Assembly: GCF_019037185.1 (NCBI RefSeq)
Contig: NZ_JAHHXM010000031.1
Span: 1 to 35,369 of the forward strand
Direction: 5' to 3'
Length of the DNA stretch: 35,369 nucleotides
Source: Oceanobacillus caeni
Lineage (GTDB): Bacteria > Bacillota > Bacilli > Bacillales > Amphibacillaceae
How positions within the stretch are numbered: the first letter of the stretch is position 1; every line of letters starts with the position of its first letter. Under the pieces are notes generated by a model that was not told the DNA's origin, made no database searches, and worked only from the letters and a program-made list of their open reading frames with translations. The position numbers and the translations under genes were made by a program. Below are positions 1 through 8,047 of the stretch, piece by piece.

Positions 1-29
1 TCTCACTTGTTTTCTATTTATAAACACAA

Positions 30-70
30 AAATGACGTAGGTGAGTTTTTCCCACCAACGTCATTTATTG
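30..70 (+). terminator. Intrinsic terminator of an upstream gene outside the window
   Basis: The arms AAATGACGT-GGTG (about 30-44) and CCACC-ACGTCATTT (about 52-66) form a long stem with one mismatch and a T-rich 3' side. It presumably ends a gene upstream of the window; in B. subtilis the gene before sspF is veg. Confidence 0.6.
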
Positions 71-91
71 TACAACCCATTATTTAAAAGT

Positions 92-136
92 AAAACAGTG
101 GACAGCCATACGTCTACTGTTTTTTTTCTTTTTTTT
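92..136 (+). terminator. Second intrinsic terminator before sspF
   Basis: AAAACAGTGGAC (92-103) pairs with GTCTACTGTTTT (112-123), with one mismatch and an 8-base loop. A T-rich run containing one C follows, up to about 136. It lies in tandem with the hairpin at 30-70. Confidence 0.6.
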
Positions 137-250
137 GAGAGTATAAAGACCCTTTCTTTCTGAGCTCCGATTATTCGTCCCACCGTAAAGATTTGTATAA
201 GTGCAACTAGGCATTCGTCCCAAGAAACGGCGAATGCCTAATTTTCTAAT
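137..250 (+). repeat. Dispersed intergenic repeat, family A, copy 1
   Basis: Shares the blocks GTATAAAGA, CACCGTAAAGATTTG, TATAAGTGCAACTA and TTTTCTAA with copies at 2631-2755 and 6822-6945. It contains a perfect 10-base inverted repeat, TAGGCATTCG (208-217) and CGAATGCCTA (231-240). It begins directly after the T-run of a terminator, as do the other recognisable copies. No coding potential is evident. Confidence 0.75.
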
Positions 251-390
251 GGTTTGTGTAAACACCCTTAAAGTAATCAACGTTTCCATGATATTTAATG
301 ACCTCGTTTACATAAATTTCCGAGAGTGTTTATTGTTTAAATACATAAACTGAAAATGTCGTGAACAAACTTGAAAGGGGTTGTTCTTTC

Positions 391-573
391 ATGGGAAGAC
401 GTAATGGAATGATGTCAAACCAAATGAAGGAAGAGATTGCCAAAGAGTTAGGATTTTACGACACTGTACAACGAGAAGGTTGGGGAGGTATTACCTCTAG
501 AGAAGCCGGTAATATGGTAAAAAGGGCAGTTGAAATTGCCCAACAAAGTATGACTGAAAAAGGCAATTCATAA
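391..573 (+). CDS. sspF: Small acid-soluble spore protein SspF, alpha/beta type
   Basis: A 60-residue protein starting [17 protein letters not shown]. It keeps the alpha/beta SASP hallmarks: a KEELA-like helix (KEEIAKELG, about residues 12-20), the [11 protein letters not shown] segment, and the C-terminal motif [13 protein letters not shown]. Family members coat forespore DNA and protect it from UV and heat; SspF is the short, minor member next to ispE in B. subtilis, also about 61 residues. The ATG at 391 follows an AAAGGGG ribosome site. The longer reading from GTG 361 has no ribosome site and adds residues absent from the family. I found no convincing sigma-G promoter by eye. The terminator overlaps its stop codon. 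Confidence 0.9.
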   Translation: MGRRNGMMSNQMKEEIAKELGFYDTVQREGWGGITSREAGNMVKRAVEIAQQSMTEKGNS

Positions 574-592
574 TATTGGATTGCCTTTTTTC
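557..592 (+). terminator. sspF terminator
   Basis: AAAAAGGCAAT (557-567) pairs with ATTGCCTTTTT (580-590) across a 12-base loop, followed by T and C residues. The left arm lies inside the last sspF codons and the stop codon is in the loop. Confidence 0.8.
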
Positions 593-600
593 CTTTCTTA

Positions 601-616
601 AAGAGGTTATTCAAAA
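601..616 (+). repeat. Head of dispersed repeat family C
   Basis: AAGAGGTTATTCAAAA differs by one base from 8048-8063 upstream of mfd. Only the head is shared. The following sequence up to the ispE ribosome site at about 741 does not match the mfd copy and holds no gene I recognise. Confidence 0.4.
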
Positions 617-750
617 AGCTCGGTGAAAAATACATTCGACGTTTCTAACCTGTAAGGAAGCCTCCGCTATTGATCTTGATAATTTCTCGCCACTTATATT
701 TGAATATGGTACAATTTGTTTATCTTTTGATGGTACAAGTAGGTGACAGG

Positions 751-1602
751 ATGGCACTGATTGAAAGGGCGCCAGCAAAAATAAACTTATCGCTAGATGT
801 ATTGCGGAAAAGAGAAGATGGCCTTCACGATGTGGAGATGGTTATGACGACCATTGATTTATCCGATCGTATTGAATTAAAGCCTCTTCGTGAAGATAAA
901 ATAGAAATATCAATTGAAAGTAGATATGTCCCTGATGATGAGCGAAATTTAGCATATAAAGCTGCACAAGCATTTAAAAATAAATATGGAATCCAAAAGG
1001 GTGTTCATATTTGTATAAAGAAAAGTATACCTGTATCAGCAGGACTTGGTGGAGGTAGTACGGATGCAGCAGCGGTATTAAGGGGTCTTAATCGGTTATG
1101 GGATTTAAATGTCCCAATGGAAGAATTGGCGAATTTAGGAGCAACATTAGGTGCAGATGTACCATTCTGCATTTATGGAAAAACGGCTATTGCTAGAGGA
1201 TATGGGGAAAAAATTGAAAGATTAACATCCCCCCCGCCATGTTGGGTAATCTTGGCAAAGCCAAATATTGGGGTATCTACCTGGAAGGTCTTTAATCGAA
1301 TTGATACGGATGAATTGTATCACCCTAATACAGTTAAAGTACTAGAGGCATTATCTGAAGGTGATTTTCATAAACTGTGTAACTATATAGGGAATTCATT
1401 AGAGCCAATTACTTCCTCTATGCACCCAGAGGTATTTCAAATAAGACGAGCGATGAAGAGTATGGGAGCGAATGGGGTACTAATGAGTGGAAGTGGACCT
1501 ACTGTATATGGATTGGTTAAACAAGAGAATAAGGCTCGAAGAATTTATAATGGAATGCGCGGGTTCTGCGCTGAAGTTTATTTAGTTCGGATATTAGGCT
1601 GA
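751..1602 (+). CDS. ispE: 4-diphosphocytidyl-2-C-methyl-D-erythritol kinase
   Basis: IspE phosphorylates 4-diphosphocytidyl-2-C-methylerythritol with ATP in the non-mevalonate (MEP) isoprenoid pathway. The 283-residue product is a GHMP kinase: substrate-side motif [13 protein letters not shown] (residues 4-16), ATP-binding loop [14 protein letters not shown] (about 94-107) and C-terminal [11 protein letters not shown] (about 245-255). Length matches B. subtilis (289). I use ATG 751, preceded by AGGTG at 741-745. An upstream in-frame start at 670 would add 27 residues not typical of the family. It lies between sspF and purR, as in B. subtilis. Its 3' end carries a possible PurR operator half. 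Confidence 0.95.
   Translation: MALIERAPAKINLSLDVLRKREDGLHDVEMVMTTIDLSDRIELKPLREDKIEISIESRYVPDDERNLAYKAAQAFKNKYGIQKGVHICIKKSIPVSAGLGGGSTDAAAVLRGLNRLWDLNVPMEELANLGATLGADVPFCIYGKTAIARGYGEKIERLTSPPPCWVILAKPNIGVSTWKVFNRIDTDELYHPNTVKVLEALSEGDFHKLCNYIGNSLEPITSSMHPEVFQIRRAMKSMGANGVLMSGSGPTVYGLVKQENKARRIYNGMRGFCAEVYLVRILG
1582..1594 (-). promoter_or_regulatory. Possible PurBox (PurR operator half-site)
   Basis: The bases TTAGTTCGGATAT match the core GTTCGG and the following WWWT of the known PurBox consensus read in reverse orientation. The site is inside the last codons of ispE, about 13 bases before the purR -35 candidate. I see no good second, oppositely oriented box at the usual 16-17 base distance, so this may be chance. 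Confidence 0.25.
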
Positions 1603-1606
1603 GTGT

Positions 1607-1636
1607 TTGCTAAAATGCGTATAAAGGTGGTATATT
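1607..1636 (+). promoter_or_regulatory. Candidate sigma-A promoter of purR
   Basis: TTGCTA (1607-1612), an 18-base spacer, then TATATT (1631-1636), about 30 bases before the purR start. Reasonable but not strong -35. Confidence 0.45.
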
Positions 1637-1668
1637 AAGATATAAATATACGGCTCTGAGGTGTAGTA

Positions 1669-2484
1669 ATGAAAAGGAGTAACCGATTAGTTATTTTAAC
1701 AGAGTATTTTTTGGAAAACCCAAGAAAACATACTCAATTACCTTTCTTCGTGAATCTATGTGATACTACAAAGTCTTCTGTAAGTGAAGATTTAGATATC
1801 ATTGAGCATGTCCTAAAAAACCAACAACTAGGGTATCTTGAACGGACAACAGGGGCTGGAGGCGGAGTTAAGTATATCCCAGAGGTTTCGTCAAGCAGAA
1901 ACAAACAATTTATTGAGAAACTATGTCATGAACTAGAGGATCCTAGTCGTATTCTGCCAGGTGGGTATCTTTATATGAGCGATATTTTAGGAGATCCTAA
2001 ACAAGTGCGAGAAATTGGACGTGTTTTTGCATCGTGTTTCTCAAAATTGGACATAGATGTAGTAGTAACAGTAGCTACTAAAGGAATTCCTTTGGCATAT
2101 TCTGTTGCTTCTTTCCTAAATGTGCCAGTTGTGATTGTACGAAGGGATCCGAAAGTAACGGAAGGATCTTCAGTAAGTATTAACTACGTATCTGGATCAT
2201 CAAAAAAAATACAAACAATGGTGCTACCAAAGAGAAGCTTGAAGGAAGGAAGCAATGTTTGTATTATTGATGATTTTATGAAAGCTGGTGGCACGATAAA
2301 TGGTATGATCAGCTTATTAGAAGAATTTGATGCAAAAGTACAAGCCATTGGAGTCTTAGCGGAAGCTGATGACGATGAAGAAGAAAGAATTGTTACGGAA
2401 TATACTTCTTTGATAAAAATATCTAATGTAGATCTATTACATAAAACGATTGATGTTCAGAATGGTAATATTTCTTTAGTATAA
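1669..2484 (+). CDS. purR: Purine operon repressor PurR
   Basis: A 271-residue homologue of the Bacillus PurR repressor. The N-terminal ~75 residues form the winged-helix DNA-binding domain (SNRLVILTEYFLENP onward). The rest is a phosphoribosyltransferase-like effector domain with the PRPP loop VCIIDDFMKAGGTI at about residues 198-211. In B. subtilis the protein senses PRPP and represses purine synthesis, salvage and transport genes; PRPP itself is made by prs, about 3 kb downstream here. The start ATG follows GAGGTG. In B. subtilis ridA (yabJ) follows purR; here a strong terminator follows and no ridA is present. Confidence 0.95.
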   Translation: MKRSNRLVILTEYFLENPRKHTQLPFFVNLCDTTKSSVSEDLDIIEHVLKNQQLGYLERTTGAGGGVKYIPEVSSSRNKQFIEKLCHELEDPSRILPGGYLYMSDILGDPKQVREIGRVFASCFSKLDIDVVVTVATKGIPLAYSVASFLNVPVVIVRRDPKVTEGSSVSINYVSGSSKKIQTMVLPKRSLKEGSNVCIIDDFMKAGGTINGMISLLEEFDAKVQAIGVLAEADDDEEERIVTEYTSLIKISNVDLLHKTIDVQNGNISLV

Positions 2485-2581
2485 TGGTAGTAGTTTGATT
2501 AAAGGTATTCGTCATGTTTTTTATGGATGCTTTAAGTGTAGGGAGAAAGTCTCTAAACCTTTCTGCCTATTACATATTAAG

Positions 2582-2628
2582 GGAGCCAAAAAGTCTTAAA
2601 TATTAAAGACTTTTGGCTCCTTTTTTTT
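2582..2628 (+). terminator. purR terminator
   Basis: GGAGCCAAAAAGTCTT (2582-2597) pairs with AAGACTTTTGGCTCC (2606-2620), with one bulged A, then eight T residues. A strong intrinsic terminator about 100 bases after purR. Confidence 0.85.
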
Positions 2629-2630
2629 GA

Positions 2631-2755
2631 CAGGCAGGAAAGTAAAAAAATCCTTCCCATCTGGAACTCCAATTTTACCCATCCCGCCGTAAAGATTTGC
2701 ATAAATGCAATTAAGACAACCGCCCAAATGCTTGCTGAATGCCAAGTTTTCTAAA
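2631..2755 (+). repeat. Dispersed intergenic repeat, family A, copy 2
   Basis: It matches copy 1 and copy 3 in CAGGCAGGAAAGTA, CCGCCGTAAAGATTTG, ATAAATGCAATTAAG and GAATGCCAAGTTTTCTAA. The inverted repeat core is more diverged than in copy 1. It starts two bases after the T-run of the purR terminator and fills most of the 385-base gap where ridA lies in B. subtilis. Confidence 0.7.
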
Positions 2756-2804
2756 AGTGGAGAGAGGATATTTTGAAAAATAAATAATCTTTTTTCTATT
2801 TTTA

Positions 2805-2833
2805 GCAGGAATTTAATTAATTTTGTTGAATAA
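2805..2833 (+). promoter_or_regulatory. Sigma-H promoter of spoVG
   Basis: GCAGGAATT (2805-2813), 11 bases, then GTTGAATAA (2825-2833). This fits the published sigma-H consensus RnAGGAWWW-N11/12-RnnGAATWW at every fixed position. A very AT-rich stretch (about 2775-2803) lies just upstream; in B. subtilis the equivalent segment is bound by AbrB. Confidence 0.8.
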
Positions 2834-2869
2834 GTTTAGTAAGTTAAAGGGAAAAGGTGGTGAGACATC

Positions 2870-3160
2870 ATGGAAGTAACCGACGTAAGATTGCGCCGCG
2901 TAAACACAGAGGGCAGAATGCGTGCAATTGCATCTATTACATTAGATCAGGAATTTGTCGTGCACGATATCCGTGTTATTGACGGTAATAATGGCTTATT
3001 TGTTGCTATGCCTTCAAAGAGAACTCCAGACGGCGAATTCCGGGATATAGCACATCCAATTAATTCTGGAACACGTGCAAAGATTCAAGACGCAGTGTTA
3101 GAAGAATACCACCGTGTGGGTGAGGCTGAAGTTGAATATGAAGAAGCGGGAGCTTCCTAA
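2870..3160 (+). CDS. spoVG: Septation/regulatory protein SpoVG
   Basis: A 96-residue SpoVG. The conserved start [11 protein letters not shown], the central [20 protein letters not shown] and the surface patch [21 protein letters not shown] are all present. In B. subtilis it is a nucleic-acid-binding regulator that affects asymmetric septation and cortex formation. The start ATG is placed by AAGGTGGTG at 2853-2861. Expression from the sigma-H promoter at 2805-2833 would turn it on at the transition to stationary phase. The C-terminus is acidic, as is usual. A terminator follows within about 15 bases. Confidence 0.97.
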   Translation: MEVTDVRLRRVNTEGRMRAIASITLDQEFVVHDIRVIDGNNGLFVAMPSKRTPDGEFRDIAHPINSGTRAKIQDAVLEEYHRVGEAEVEYEEAGAS

Positions 3161-3172
3161 AATGATCAATAA

Positions 3173-3211
3173 AAGGGGTCAAATCTTTTAAGTAAGGTTG
3201 ACCTTCTTTTT
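3173..3211 (+). terminator. spoVG terminator
   Basis: AAGGGGTCAA (3173-3182) pairs with TTGACCTT (3198-3205), with internal bulges, then CTTTTTATTT. It separates spoVG from glmU. Confidence 0.65.
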
Positions 3212-3329
3212 ATTTACTAAAAATCCCCAAAATATTCCCCCCACAAGACAACATTTACATAAATTGGTAACCATATCCAGAAATTGGGCAAAATAGTAAA
3301 TATCTAATGATATACATATTATCAATATG

Positions 3330-3358
3330 TTGAAATCAGAACTTGTTTAGGATATATT
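3330..3358 (+). promoter_or_regulatory. Sigma-A promoter of glmU-prs
   Basis: TTGAAA (3330-3335), exactly 17 bases, TATATT (3353-3358). It starts transcription about 30 bases before the glmU start and is the only good promoter seen upstream of the glmU-prs pair. Confidence 0.7.
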
Positions 3359-3394
3359 TTATTATGGAAAATAGTAATAATTGGAGGTATCCTT

Positions 3395-4774
3395 ATGACG
3401 AATCGGTATGCTGTGATTTTAGCAGCTGGTCAAGGTACAAGAATGAAGTCTAAGCTTTATAAAGTTTTACATCCTGTAATGGGGCGTCCAATGGTTCAAC
3501 ATGTAATTGACCAATTAACTCCCCTAAATTTAGATGAAACAGTTACAATTGTTGGCTTTGGTGCAGAAATGGTGAAAGATGTAATCGGAAACCAAAGCAA
3601 ATTTGTCATTCAAGAAGAACAACTAGGAACAGGTCATGCTGTTATTCAGGCAAAATCATTATTACAGGATAAAGAGGGAACAACTATTGTTGTTTGTGGA
3701 GATACTCCATTAATCACAAATGGTACATATGAGGCTCTAATTAAACATCATGAAGAAGAGGGTGCAAGTGCTACCATCTTGACAGCTAAGGCGGATGACG
3801 CTACTGGATATGGAAGAGTGATTCGTAATGCGGTAAGCGAAGTGGAACGAATCGTTGAACATAAGGATGCAAATGAGGCGGAACTCCAAGTTACTGAAAT
3901 TAATACAGGTACATACTGTTTTGATAATCAGGCTTTGTTTCAAGCCCTGAAAGAAGTATCCAATGATAACGCACAAGGTGAGTATTATTTACCAGACGTT
4001 ATTGAAATATTACGAAATAATTCAAAGAAAGTTACTGCATTTATGACGGATAATTTTAATGAAACACTCGGAGTTAATGATCGTGTTGCTTTAGCTAGGG
4101 CGGAAAAAACTATGAAACAAAGAATTAATGAAAAACATATGAGAAATGGCGTATCCATTATTGACCCAGAAAACACGTACATTCACCCCGAAGTGATGAT
4201 TGAACCTGATGTTGTTATATATCCGGGTACGATCATTAAAGGTGCATCCATTATAAAAGAAAATGCTGAAATTGGCCCTAATAGTGAAATAATTAATTGT
4301 GAAGTAGGAGAATCTACGGTTATAAGACATAGTGTTGCTAGTGATAGTAAGATTGGTAACCGTGTTAACATTGGTCCGTTTGCACATATCCGTCCAGATT
4401 CAACCATTGGACATGGTGCTAAGGTTGGTAATTTTGTAGAAATTAAGAAATCTGTCGTGGGGGAAGGAAGTAAAGCTTCTCATTTAAGTTATGTCGGAGA
4501 TGCACAAGTAGGAAGCAATGTTAATATAGGTTGTGGTACAATTACAGTGAACTATGATGGAGTGAATAAATATTTAACTACTATAGAAGATGATTCTTTT
4601 ATTGGTTGTAACTCTAATTTAATAGCACCAGTAACCATTGGAAAAGGTTCCTATGTAGCTGCAGGTTCTACCATTACAAAAGATGTCCCAACTGAGGCAC
4701 TATCTGTTGCTCGGGCAAGACAAACGAATAAAGAAGGCTATGCATCAAAACTAAAAAATAGAAAAAGAGATTAA
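3395..4774 (+). CDS. glmU: Bifunctional UDP-GlcNAc pyrophosphorylase / GlcN-1-P acetyltransferase
   Basis: GlmU acetylates glucosamine-1-phosphate and then uridylylates it to UDP-GlcNAc, the precursor of peptidoglycan and teichoic acids. The 459-residue protein has an N-terminal nucleotidyltransferase domain with the signature [19 protein letters not shown] (about residues 9-27) and GDTPLI (about 102-107). The C-terminal half is a left-handed beta-helix of hexapeptide repeats with [20 protein letters not shown] and the acetyltransferase segment [12 protein letters not shown]. Length matches the family (456 in B. subtilis). It has GGAGG before the ATG and lies 15 bases before prs, which suggests one transcript. 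Confidence 0.97.
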   Translation: MTNRYAVILAAGQGTRMKSKLYKVLHPVMGRPMVQHVIDQLTPLNLDETVTIVGFGAEMVKDVIGNQSKFVIQEEQLGTGHAVIQAKSLLQDKEGTTIVVCGDTPLITNGTYEALIKHHEEEGASATILTAKADDATGYGRVIRNAVSEVERIVEHKDANEAELQVTEINTGTYCFDNQALFQALKEVSNDNAQGEYYLPDVIEILRNNSKKVTAFMTDNFNETLGVNDRVALARAEKTMKQRINEKHMRNGVSIIDPENTYIHPEVMIEPDVVIYPGTIIKGASIIKENAEIGPNSEIINCEVGESTVIRHSVASDSKIGNRVNIGPFAHIRPDSTIGHGAKVGNFVEIKKSVVGEGSKASHLSYVGDAQVGSNVNIGCGTITVNYDGVNKYLTTIEDDSFIGCNSNLIAPVTIGKGSYVAAGSTITKDVPTEALSVARARQTNKEGYASKLKNRKRD

Positions 4775-4789
4775 CGGAGGTTCTAATTC

Positions 4790-5743
4790 ATGTCATCTAA
4801 TTATACCGATGGTTCCTTGAAGGTATTATCACTAAATTCTAATCCTAAATTAGCACAAGAAATAGCTGATCATATAGGAGTATCTTTGGGGAAATGTACT
4901 GTTTCAAAGTTTAGTGATGGGGAAGTACAAATCAATATTGAAGAAAGTGTTCGTGGCTGTGATGTTTACGTTATTCAATCGACTTGTGCCCCAGTTAATC
5001 AACATTTAATGGAATTGTTAATTATGATAGATGCTTTAAAACGAGCATCCGCTAAATCAATTAATATTGTAATGCCTTATTATGGTTATGCAAGACAGGA
5101 TCGAAAAGCTCGTGCACGCGAACCAATAGCGGCAAAATTAGTTGCAAACTTAATTGAAACAGCAGGAGCTGATCGTGTTATATCATTAGACCTGCATGCT
5201 CCACAAATCCAAGGATTCTTCGATATTCCAATTGATCATTTACAAGGGGTTCCAATCCTTTCTAATTATTTTGAGTCTAAAGGGTTAGATGACGTGATTG
5301 TAGTATCACCAGACCATGGTGGAGTTACTCGTGCACGTAAAATGGCTGATCGCCTAAAGGCGCCAATTGGAATCATTGATAAACGCAGACCTCGCCCAAA
5401 TGTAGCAGAAGTGATGAACATCATAGGGAACATCGAAGGGAAGACGGCAATTTTAATAGATGATATAATAGATACAGCAGGTACGATTACATTGGCTTCA
5501 AATGCATTAATTGAACACGGTGCTAAGGAAGTTTATGCTTGTTGTACACATCCTGTGTTATCAGGTCCAGCAATTGAGCGAATTCGGAATTCACAAATTA
5601 AAGAATTGGTAGTTACGAATAGTATCCCACTACCACCGGAAAAAGAAATTGAGAATATAACTAAATTATCTGTAGCACCACTTATTGGAGAAGCGATTAT
5701 TCGTGTTCATGAACTACAATCTGTTAGTATTCTCTTTGATTAA
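4790..5743 (+). CDS. prs: Ribose-phosphate pyrophosphokinase (PRPP synthetase)
   Basis: Prs makes PRPP from ribose-5-phosphate and ATP, feeding nucleotide, histidine, tryptophan and NAD synthesis. The 317-residue protein has the class I signature [13 protein letters not shown] (about 104-116), the divalent-cation motif [14 protein letters not shown] (about 127-140) and the PRPP-binding loop [14 protein letters not shown] (about 219-232). Length equals B. subtilis Prs. GGAGG (4775-4779) places the ATG at 4790, 15 bases after glmU. I see no strong terminator right after it; the 375-base gap before ctc is filled mainly with repeats. Confidence 0.97.
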   Translation: MSSNYTDGSLKVLSLNSNPKLAQEIADHIGVSLGKCTVSKFSDGEVQINIEESVRGCDVYVIQSTCAPVNQHLMELLIMIDALKRASAKSINIVMPYYGYARQDRKARAREPIAAKLVANLIETAGADRVISLDLHAPQIQGFFDIPIDHLQGVPILSNYFESKGLDDVIVVSPDHGGVTRARKMADRLKAPIGIIDKRRPRPNVAEVMNIIGNIEGKTAILIDDIIDTAGTITLASNALIEHGAKEVYACCTHPVLSGPAIERIRNSQIKELVVTNSIPLPPEKEIENITKLSVAPLIGEAIIRVHELQSVSILFD

Positions 5744-5764
5744 ATATTCGTTATTAGGTACACT

Positions 5765-5820
5765 TGTATAGGAAGGGAATTTTATCCCACCTTAAGCTTC
5801 TGGGGAACTCTTCTTTATAC
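5765..5820 (-). repeat. Short repeat related to family A head, inverted
   Basis: Read on the minus strand it begins GTATAAAGAAGAGTTCC. The 12-mer TCTTCTTTATAC (5809-5820) is identical to 31011-31022 downstream of cysK, and its core GTATAAAGA is the head of family A. The remainder, including a GGGA/TCCC inverted repeat, is not shared. The stretch 5821-5923 between this and the next repeat shows nothing I can name. Confidence 0.4.
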
Positions 5821-5923
5821 ATTTTAAAATGTTTAGACTTGCTTAGATAAGGGAATAAATGTATTGGCAATATAATCACTTAGAATATCCAAGGTTTAAG
5901 AAAGATGGAATACGTATTTTTAA

Positions 5924-6073
5924 TGTCTAGCGTCATCGCCCAGCAACTAGCAAACTTCACACTTCTTCACTACGATAAGTCAACATCGGTTCGCTTCCAG
6001 CTCACCGTGTTTCCTTTATCTCATTGCGAAGTGCTCCAGTTTGTACGTTGCTAACCGGGCGTCTATGCTTTTC
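5924..6073 (+). repeat. Palindromic dispersed repeat, family B, long copy
   Basis: Begins TGTCTAGCGTCATCGCC and ends GGGCGTCTATGCTTTT. Its ends pair: CGCCCAGCAAC (5937-5947) with GTTGCT and GGGCG (6047-6061, four bases inserted). The interior is noticeably richer in G and C than the flanks. Short relatives lie at 7597-7664 (inverted) and 17898-17950. From memory, similar palindromic intergenic elements occur across Bacillaceae; I could not verify this here. Confidence 0.7.
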
Positions 6074-6118
6074 TTAATGTATGTTTGATTTCGAAAAAAA
6101 TTTTGGAGGATGGATAAT

Positions 6119-6715
6119 ATGTCAGTGTCATTAAAAGCATCAAAGCGAGAAATCTTAACAAAATCTCAAAATAAAATTCTTAGAGAAAATGGACAAGTTC
6201 CAGGTATTGTATATGGAAAAGAGAAGGATCCTCAAACCATATCTGTTGATGAAGTGGAACTAATAAAGGTAATTCGTAGTGAAGGAAGAAATGCTGTTTT
6301 ATCTTTAGATATTGATTCTGGGGACAAAGTAGATGTGATGTTTCATGAATATCAAGTGAATCCATTAAAAGGTGAATTAATTCACGTTGACTTTTATATG
6401 GCGGATATGTCTCAAGCAATTGATGTTACAGTTCCTTTACGATTAGAGGGAGAGCCGAAGCAAGGTATTCTACAACAACCTTTATTCGAATTACAGGTAC
6501 GAGCGAAACCTAATGATATCCCAGAAGAAATTACTGTTGATGCATCCGGACTTGAAATCGGTGATACAATCACAGTATCTAACATACCTGTATCGGGTGA
6601 TTTTGAATTATTAGAGGATCCTGAGACAACTGTTGCAAGTGTATTGGCTCCTGATAATGAAGTATCAGAAGAGCATGCTGAAGAAGTGGAAGCTCAAGAA
6701 TCAGACGAAGAATGA
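6119..6715 (+). CDS. ctc: General stress / 50S ribosomal protein bL25 (Ctc form)
   Basis: A 198-residue bL25 of the long, two-domain Ctc type. The N-terminal 5S rRNA-binding domain (SVSLKASKREI to about residue 93, including GQVPGIVYGKE) is followed by the TL5-type C-terminal domain (AIDVTVPLRLEGEPKQG onward) and an acidic tail. It binds 5S rRNA in the large subunit; in B. subtilis the gene is stress-induced. The start is ATG 6119, nine bases after GGAGG (6105-6109). The ATG at 6110 is too close to that site. I see no convincing sigma-B promoter upstream, where the family B repeat ends about 45 bases before the start. Confidence 0.93.
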   Translation: MSVSLKASKREILTKSQNKILRENGQVPGIVYGKEKDPQTISVDEVELIKVIRSEGRNAVLSLDIDSGDKVDVMFHEYQVNPLKGELIHVDFYMADMSQAIDVTVPLRLEGEPKQGILQQPLFELQVRAKPNDIPEEITVDASGLEIGDTITVSNIPVSGDFELLEDPETTVASVLAPDNEVSEEHAEEVEAQESDEE

Positions 6716-6762
6716 AGCTTGATATGTAAGAATAAATAAATATAATATATTATTTTGTAACG

Positions 6763-6821
6763 ATAACCCTCCTTCAAGAATCGGAATAACCATTCTTATA
6801 GGAGGGGTTATTGTATTTTTT
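6763..6821 (+). terminator. ctc terminator
   Basis: ATAACC-CTCCT (6763-6773) pairs with AGGAGGGGTTAT (6800-6811), with an inner AAGAAT/ATTCTT stem, then a six-T run at 6816-6821. Confidence 0.8.
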
Positions 6822-6945
6822 CGCAGGTAGGAAAGTATAAAGATTTTTCCCGTCTAGGGTCTGATTACTCGCCCACCGTAAAAATTTGTATAAGTACAAC
6901 GAAGGCATTCACCCAAAAGCTTGGAGAACGCCAAGTTTTCTAATC
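6822..6945 (+). repeat. Dispersed intergenic repeat, family A, copy 3
   Basis: Starts CGCAGGTAGGAAAGTATAAA and contains CCCACCGTAAAAATTTG, TATAAGTACAACGAAGGCA and CCAAGTTTTCTAATC. It follows the ctc terminator without a gap and ends about 80 bases before pth. It is the best preserved head of the family. Confidence 0.75.
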
Positions 6946-7026
6946 AAATTTCCCAATATAATGAGGTAAGTTAGTGAAATGCTATTTTTAAATAGAAAAA
7001 AACTAAAAAAAGGAAATAGGGAAAAA

Positions 7027-7590
7027 ATGAAATGTATTGTAGGTTTAGGTAACCCAGGGAAAAAATATGAAAAGACGAGACATAATGTTGGTTTCATGGT
7101 TATAGATGAGTTGGCGAATCGTTATAATTGGAATTTAAATAAATCAAAATTTAAGGGAAACTTTTGCGTAGAGCACTTTGAAGGAGAAAAGGTAGTTCTC
7201 CTAAAGCCCGAAACATTTATGAATCTTTCAGGTGAATCGATACGAGCCATGATGGACTTTTACAATATGGAACTTGAAAACATAATCGTCATTTACGATG
7301 ATCTTGATCTTTCTCCTGGAAAAATTAGATTACGTCAAAAGGGTGGTCATGGTGGACACAATGGTGTAAGGAATACAATTGATCACTTAGGGACAAAAGA
7401 CTTCAAGCGAATTCGTGTAGGTATTGGAAGACCGAAATTCAATATACCTGTTGTAGATTTTGTACTTGGAGAATTTCCAAAGGAAGATGAGGAAGCCATT
7501 AAGGCAAGTATTCATAAATCTGCCGATGCTTGTGAAGAATGGCTAAAAGGCAAACCATTTTTGGAAGTAATGAACACATACAACAATTAA
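7027..7590 (+). CDS. pth: Peptidyl-tRNA hydrolase
   Basis: Pth cleaves the ester between peptide and tRNA on prematurely released peptidyl-tRNA, recycling tRNA. The 187-residue protein has the family start KCIVGLGNPGKKYEKTRHNVGF with Asn9 and catalytic His19, the MNLSG segment (about 67-71), the catalytic Asp in YDDLDL (about 92-97), and KGGHGGHNGVRN. I use ATG 7027: the next in-frame start at 6979 adds a lysine-rich stretch the family lacks. GGAAATAGGG lies just upstream. It lies between ctc and fin, as in B. subtilis. Confidence 0.95.
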   Translation: MKCIVGLGNPGKKYEKTRHNVGFMVIDELANRYNWNLNKSKFKGNFCVEHFEGEKVVLLKPETFMNLSGESIRAMMDFYNMELENIIVIYDDLDLSPGKIRLRQKGGHGGHNGVRNTIDHLGTKDFKRIRVGIGRPKFNIPVVDFVLGEFPKEDEEAIKASIHKSADACEEWLKGKPFLEVMNTYNN

Positions 7591-7596
7591 TAAAAG

Positions 7597-7664
7597 AAAA
7601 GCGCAAGACTTATCGCACAGAGGTGAAGGAAGTCTCGCTACGGCTTTAGCGCTGGAGCTAGACA
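7597..7664 (-). repeat. Palindromic dispersed repeat, family B, short inverted copy
   Basis: Read on the minus strand it begins TGTCTAGCTCCAGCGC and ends AAGTCTTGCGCTTTT, the same termini as the long copy at 5924-6073 but only about 68 bases long. It lies in the pth-fin gap, six bases after the pth stop codon. Confidence 0.6.
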
Positions 7665-7691
7665 TTTCAGCATCCACAACGGTCTGTACAT

Positions 7692-7719
7692 GTATATTAT
7701 GATGCAATTAGGTTAAACT
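7692..7719 (+). promoter_or_regulatory. Candidate sigma-F promoter of fin
   Basis: GTATA (7692-7696), 14 bases, GGTTAAACT (7711-7719). The -10 fits the sigma-F consensus GGnnAnAnT exactly and the -35 fits GYWTA. The spacer is one base shorter than the usual 15. Position suits a start about 30 bases before the fin start codon. Fin is known to be made under sigma-F and sigma-G in B. subtilis. Confidence 0.55.
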
Positions 7720-7757
7720 TCTTTAATAAGGAATTTGATATTTGAGGAGGAGTTTCT

Positions 7758-7988
7758 TTGTCAATTGTCTATAATTGCAGACATTGTGGACTAGAGATTG
7801 GTAGGCTGGATAATCAAATGATAGATACTTCCTTATTAGGGTTTAATCAATTATCTGCAGAGGAAAAACAAGAGATGATACAATATCGTGATAATGGAGA
7901 TATCCTTGTACGAACGATTTGTGAGAGTTGTCAAGAAACACTAGGAGAAAATCCACAGTATCACGAGCTTGATTTCTTTATACAATAA
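7758..7988 (+). CDS. fin: Anti-sigma-F factor Fin
   Basis: A 76-residue protein matching Fin (formerly YabK), which inhibits sigma-F in the forespore and helps the hand-over to sigma-G. It has two CxxC pairs typical of a zinc-binding fold, C7-C10 (CRHC) and C55-C58 (CESC), and the family C-terminus PQYHELDFFIQ. The start is TTG at 7758, behind a very strong GAGGAGGAG. No later in-frame start would keep the first CxxC pair. It has its own sigma-F-like promoter and its own terminator, so it looks like a single-gene forespore unit between pth and mfd. Confidence 0.92.
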   Translation: MSIVYNCRHCGLEIGRLDNQMIDTSLLGFNQLSAEEKQEMIQYRDNGDILVRTICESCQETLGENPQYHELDFFIQ

Positions 7989-8003
7989 AAGAATGCAAGA
8001 ACA

Positions 8004-8030
8004 GCTTTGGTTATAGACCAAGGCATTTTT
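8004..8030 (+). terminator. fin terminator
   Basis: GCTTTGGT (8004-8011) pairs with ACCAAGGC (8017-8024), one G-T pair, then five T residues (8026-8030). Confidence 0.65.
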
Positions 8031-8047
8031 GCGCTTAATTGCAATAT

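Noticed and set aside
287-293. CATGATA as a sigma-G -10 for sspF
   Set aside because: It matches the -10 consensus, but no -35 occurs at 17-18 bases, and it is about 100 bases from the start codon.
6979-7026. N-terminal extension of Pth
   Set aside because: The extension is lysine-rich, has no ribosome site at 6979 and is absent from the family; ATG 7027 begins the conserved sequence.
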